Positions 14,924 through 17,863 of a stretch of 17,863 bases of DNA are shown here, piece by piece. Made by a program: the position numbers and the translations under genes. Under the pieces are notes generated by a model. It ran no database searches. It had not been told where the DNA came from and saw only the letters and a list, made by a program, of their open reading frames with translations. How positions within the stretch are numbered: the first letter of the stretch is position 1; every line of letters starts with the position of its first letter. Source of the DNA: JADLGF01 sp020849415 (GTDB taxonomy: Bacteria > Chloroflexota > Chloroflexia > Thermomicrobiales > UBA6265). The stretch is from NCBI GenBank assembly GCA_033812595.1, contig JAPXTJ010000068.1:1-17863 (forward strand). The letters are read 5' to 3'.

Positions 14924-15943
14924 ATGTTCAACCGCCGTGCTTTCATCGCCGGCTCGTGCGCCTTGTTTTCCGCCGCCTCGATTGCTGAAGCCCAGGCTTC
15001 CGAGGTTGCGGATTGGCGACTCGTCTCCGCCGCGGGAGGCCCCGGCGCACGCTGGGATCACACCCTTTCGCATCTGCCGGGCACCTCCCGGCTCATGCTC
15101 GGGTTCGGCCGCGACGCCCAGGGAACTCCATTAGGGGACGTTTGGCTTGCCGATCGTTCCGACGGCGTCTGGGAGCTGATCGATCAACCCGGGCCCTCGG
15201 CAAGGTTCGGCCACGCTGCCGCCGTCGATTCCGGACGCGATACCGTCTATCTCTTCGGGGGGCAATTCGGCGATACGTTCTTCGCCGACCTGTGGGCGTT
15301 CAGTACCCTGGACTCCACCTGGGAACGCATCGACGATGGAGCCACTGGACCACCCGCCCGATATGGCACCGCTCTCGTTCACGACGGGAATGATGGTCTG
15401 TTCCTGCTGCACGGCTTTACGTTCAGCGGTCGATTCGATGATGTCTGGCGATTCGATCTCGAGTCGTTGCGATGGGAGAGCATTGCGTTCGCACCTGAGT
15501 CCGCGCCATTGCGACGCTGCCTGCACGAGGCCGTCTGGAGACGGGACTCGAGCAGCATCCTGCTATATGGTGGTTGTTCGTCCGGTTACGGTCCCTGTCC
15601 GCAGGGAGATTTGTGGGAATTCGACCCGCAGGCCGGCTTATGGCGAGAGCGGCTCGTATCAGGTCCCGCCGGACGCATGAGCCCATCCATGGTGATGGAC
15701 GATCGCGGAGAACGCTTGATCCTTTTCGGTGGATTGACTGAAGCCGGCGCATCAGACGAACTGTGGATCGGGGCGATCGGGGATGACTCGATCGTTTGGC
15801 GCGCTCTGCCAGCCGAGGGGCGGGCGCCCTCAGCACGATCCAGCCATGACGCTGTGCTGAGCGGCGGCGCCCTCTACCTGATTGGTGGAACCGGGGTAGA
15901 GGGCGTCACGGGAGATCTCTGGCGATTGAAGCTGCCTGGCTGA
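14924..15943 (+). CDS. Tat-exported kelch-repeat beta-propeller protein
   Basis: This is a 339-aa protein with a Tat-type signal (NRRAFIAGSCALFSAASIAEA, residues 3-23) followed by six kelch repeats. Each has the pattern R..H/Y.....(hydrophobic)..GG..........D(L/V)W.......W. The blades begin near PGARWDHT, PSARFGHA, PPARYGTA, APLRRCLH, GRMSPSMV and PSARSSHD, consistent with a six-bladed propeller made almost wholly of repeats. There is no catalytic motif; kelch propellers of this kind may bind proteins or sugars. The ATG at 14924 is preferred (GGAG 5 nt upstream) over the in-frame GTG at 14918. It lies 65 nt after the aminotransferase and is convergent with the nuclease gene, with only 4 nt between the stops. 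Confidence 0.82.
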   Translation: MFNRRAFIAGSCALFSAASIAEAQASEVADWRLVSAAGGPGARWDHTLSHLPGTSRLMLGFGRDAQGTPLGDVWLADRSDGVWELIDQPGPSARFGHAAAVDSGRDTVYLFGGQFGDTFFADLWAFSTLDSTWERIDDGATGPPARYGTALVHDGNDGLFLLHGFTFSGRFDDVWRFDLESLRWESIAFAPESAPLRRCLHEAVWRRDSSSILLYGGCSSGYGPCPQGDLWEFDPQAGLWRERLVSGPAGRMSPSMVMDDRGERLILFGGLTEAGASDELWIGAIGDDSIVWRALPAEGRAPSARSSHDAVLSGGALYLIGGTGVEGVTGDLWRLKLPG

Positions 15944-15947
15944 TCCG

Positions 15948-16733
15948 TTACGACGGAAACCAATCCTCGCAAGCAATGCCGTCGCCATCGATATCGATGC
16001 TGCCGGCAATGACCGGGAACTGCGCCAGGAAGTCCTGGGCGTCCTGGAAGGTGTCGAAGACGGCGCAGAACGGGTCCTGCTCGATCTGGTTGGTTCCGCC
16101 AGGTGTTGGTTCGGCCATTGAGGGGCCCGACTCCGATTCCTGGTCCGGGTCGCCGCTGACGGTGCGATCGCATGCCATCCACATGCCGTAGCTCTCGGTG
16201 ATGGCGTGGCGTTCGGCGTCGTCGAGCGTGTCCTGGCGGCTGGTATTCGGCCGGTAGTCATTGGCGAGCGCGTAGCCCAACCAGACGAGTTCTTCGTTGA
16301 GCATGAAGATGTCGCCGCTGCGGGGGTCCTCGTACCAGACGTAGCGCAACAGCCGGCCGTAATTGTCATCCGGATCGCGATCGATCTCGACCCAGATGCG
16401 CGCGGCAGCATTGAGAATCGAATCGGCGTAGCGCTTCGCTTCCTGGCCGTAGCACTCCGGCTCGTTGCCATACGAGCGGTTCGTTTCGGGAGCGTCGATG
16501 CCGATCATACGGATGCGGACTTCAACCAGCTCGTCATCCACCCACATCTCGGCGTCGAAGGTGTCGCCATCGATGACGTTGAGGAAATAGATCTCCTCGG
16601 CGTCATCGGGCAGCTCGTACCCACCCACCGGCGCCGCGACCGTCGTCGCCGATTGGCCCAACGTCAGGCCGAGGATGGCGAGCATCAGGATAGAGATCCA
16701 CCGCAGTGGCCGAGGTTTCTCGCTAGAACCCAA
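15948..16733 (-). CDS. Secreted thermonuclease-like (SNase) protein with C-terminal Excalibur-like calcium motif
   Basis: This is a 261-aa protein. A basic start (KPRPLR) and hydrophobic stretch (12-34, ending TTVAA) form a Sec-type signal. The SNase domain spans about 46-190, with VIDGDTF (D57), R75, D80 and E83 in RMIGIDAPE, and R127 in NYGR. These match the S. aureus nuclease residues D21, R35, D40, E43 and R87, so it should be catalytically intact. A polar linker leads to residues 220-258, where C223 and DIDGDGIACEDW resemble the Excalibur calcium-binding motif. The start is probably TTG at 16733 (GGGAG 9 nt upstream), which lies inside the end of the BKACE gene with an 11-nt overlap. It probably degrades extracellular nucleic acid. 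Confidence 0.85.
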   Translation of the reverse strand: MGSSEKPRPLRWISILMLAILGLTLGQSATTVAAPVGGYELPDDAEEIYFLNVIDGDTFDAEMWVDDELVEVRIRMIGIDAPETNRSYGNEPECYGQEAKRYADSILNAAARIWVEIDRDPDDNYGRLLRYVWYEDPRSGDIFMLNEELVWLGYALANDYRPNTSRQDTLDDAERHAITESYGMWMACDRTVSGDPDQESESGPSMAEPTPGGTNQIEQDPFCAVFDTFQDAQDFLAQFPVIAGSIDIDGDGIACEDWFPS

Positions 16734-17664
16734 CGTTGTGCGCTCCCTTGAGTTGCAACATTTCGCGCGCCTGATCCGGCGTGGCGATATCGAACGACAG
16801 CTCCTTCAGGATCCGGACGACCTTGGCGACCAGATCGGCGTTCGATTGCGCCAGTTCGCCCTTGCCGAGGTAGATGTTGTCTTCGAGGCCGGTGCGGACA
16901 TTGCCGCCCATGATCGCGCCCATCGTGATCAGGTTCATCTGATGGCGGCCGGCGCCGAGGATCGACCAAACGTAGTCATTGCCGAAGAGACGATCCGCGG
17001 TTCGCTTCATGTGCAGCAGGTCTTCCGGATGCGGGCCGATGCCGCCGAGGATACCGAAGATCGTCTGCACGAAGAAGGGCGGTTTGACCAAACCGCGATC
17101 GACGAAGTGGGCCAGGTTGTAGAGGTGGCTGGCGTCGTAGCACTCGAATTCGAAGCGGACGCCGTGCGTTTCGCCGAGTTCGCGCAGGATGAACTCGATA
17201 TCGGCGTAGGTGTTGCGGAAGATGTAATCGCGCGACGATTCGAGATCGGCTTCCTCCCAATCGTAGGTGTAGTCCTTGATCCGGTCCTTGATCGGGAAGC
17301 GGCCGAAGTTCATCGAGCCCATATTGAGCGAGCACATCTCGGGTTTGGCGCGCATCGGCGTGGCGAGACGCTGCTCGAGCGTCATTCCCTGCCCGCCGCC
17401 GGTGGTGATGTTGATCACTGATTCGGTGCGCTCCTTGATGTGCGGCAGGAAGCTCATGAAGATATCGGGATCGGGCGTCGGCTTGCCATTCTCGGGGTTG
17501 CGGGCGTGGAGGTGAAGGATCGCTGCGCCCGCCTCGCCCGCTTCCAGCGCCGATTGCGCGATCTGCTCGGGGGTCAGCGGCAGGTAGGGTGATTGCGACG
17601 GCACGTGCACCGCGCCGGTGACCGCGCAGGTCACGATAACCGGTCGAATTCCTGATCCTGCCAC
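16723..17664 (-). CDS. BKACE/DUF849 family enzyme (beta-keto acid cleavage enzyme, Kce-like)
   Basis: This is a 313-aa TIM-barrel protein of the family that condenses a beta-keto acid with acetyl-CoA to give acetoacetate and a new CoA ester; Kce of lysine fermentation is the prototype. Zinc-ligand histidines H51 and H53 are in ILHLHAR, INITTGGG follows at 85-91, and VRTGLEDNIYLGKG carries the third-ligand glutamate. The beta-keto substrate varies across the family and cannot be told here. The frame is open to a GTG at 17691, but the GTG at 17664 is preceded by GAGGAGG at 5-6 nt and gives the usual N-terminus (RPVIVTCAVTGA). It is cotranscribed with the overlapping nuclease gene. Confidence 0.9.
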   Translation of the reverse strand: MAGSGIRPVIVTCAVTGAVHVPSQSPYLPLTPEQIAQSALEAGEAGAAILHLHARNPENGKPTPDPDIFMSFLPHIKERTESVINITTGGGQGMTLEQRLATPMRAKPEMCSLNMGSMNFGRFPIKDRIKDYTYDWEEADLESSRDYIFRNTYADIEFILRELGETHGVRFEFECYDASHLYNLAHFVDRGLVKPPFFVQTIFGILGGIGPHPEDLLHMKRTADRLFGNDYVWSILGAGRHQMNLITMGAIMGGNVRTGLEDNIYLGKGELAQSNADLVAKVVRILKELSFDIATPDQAREMLQLKGAHNVGF

Positions 17665-17712
17665 CTGATCCTCCTCATTGCTCGAATCCACGCAACTCCG
17701 CGGAGATAGTAC

Positions 17713-17734
17713 CCGAATCGTTCACGCGATTCGG
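17713..17734. promoter_or_regulatory. Inverted repeat CCGAATCG-N6-CGATTCGG, possible operator
   Basis: A perfect 8-bp inverted repeat with 6-nt spacer lies between the BKACE gene (minus) and the gene that begins at 17819 (plus). It starts 49 nt upstream of the BKACE GTG. Position and symmetry fit a dimeric repressor site (TetR/GntR-like), but no regulator is visible in the window. Confidence 0.4.
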
Positions 17735-17818
17735 TAGACACGGAATCGAAAAACATCGAAACTCGCAGGGTTGAATTGTTGGCCGGCGTGATCATCGCCA
17801 CCGGGAGCAAGAGCCGAT

Positions 17819-17863
17819 ATGACCGAGGAACGCCGGAAGTTCGCCACCCGATCGATCCACGCC
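17819..17863 (+). CDS. Start of a probable Cys/Met-metabolism PLP enzyme (cystathionine gamma-synthase family), partial
   Basis: Only 15 codons are present: MTEERRKFATRSIHA. The KFATRSIHA stretch is the usual N-terminus of cystathionine gamma-synthase, O-acetylhomoserine sulfhydrylase and methionine gamma-lyase proteins (typically FATRAIHAGQ). A GGGAG lies about 11 nt upstream of the ATG. It is divergent from the BKACE gene. The call rests on very few residues. Confidence 0.5.
   Translation, partial: MTEERRKFATRSIHA

Overview
This is a GC-rich bacterial window with one 10-N scaffold gap, so it is probably a draft or metagenome-assembled genome. The likely source is Chloroflexota, class Thermomicrobia or a close relative. 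Three things point there: a complete cofD-cofC-cofE block for coenzyme F420, a CofE without the C-terminal nitroreductase domain that actinobacterial FbiB carries, and a separate FbiB-C-like nitroreductase gene nearby. Several Tat-type signal peptides and two Dpp/Opp-type transporters also fit. Actinobacteria cannot be excluded by eye.

Left block, minus strand, reading from about 4030 down to 1. A sigma-70-type promoter, an unmistakable FMN riboswitch (about 3842-3986) and an intrinsic terminator (about 3721-3754) form a leader of roughly 350 nt. Behind it lies a tightly packed operon: permease, permease (7-nt overlap), SBP_bac_5 substrate-binding protein, and an FMN-type nitroreductase that overlaps the binding-protein gene and runs off the left edge. 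An FMN riboswitch in front of a Dpp/Opp-type ABC importer is not an arrangement I know; it makes this importer a candidate flavin (or flavin/F420-precursor) transporter. This is the most interesting signal in the window.

Middle block, minus strand, 9731 down to 4121. An SDR is followed by a run of six genes joined by overlaps or gaps under 20 nt: a Rv1855c-like LLM F420 oxidoreductase, a PPOX-fold F420-dependent protein, cofD, cofC, cofE and an FGD-like LLM oxidoreductase. The operon makes F420 and encodes enzymes likely to use it. It ends at a heptad-repeat hairpin just before the FMN-riboswitch operon. The nitroreductase of the left block would supply the reduction step (dehydro-F420 to F420) that the monodomain CofE lacks, so the two operons may be functionally linked.

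Right block, plus strand, 9903 to 15943. A second Dpp/Opp-type permease-permease-binding protein operon ends at a long palindrome. A class V PLP aminotransferase follows, interrupted by the N gap, and then a Tat-exported six-blade kelch protein. Convergent to it, on the minus strand, are a BKACE/DUF849 enzyme and a secreted staphylococcal-nuclease-like protein whose genes overlap. At the right edge a divergent plus-strand gene begins, probably of the cystathionine gamma-synthase family, with an inverted repeat between it and the BKACE gene. No ATPase subunits accompany either transporter inside the window, and no tRNA, rRNA, CRISPR or insertion sequence was seen.
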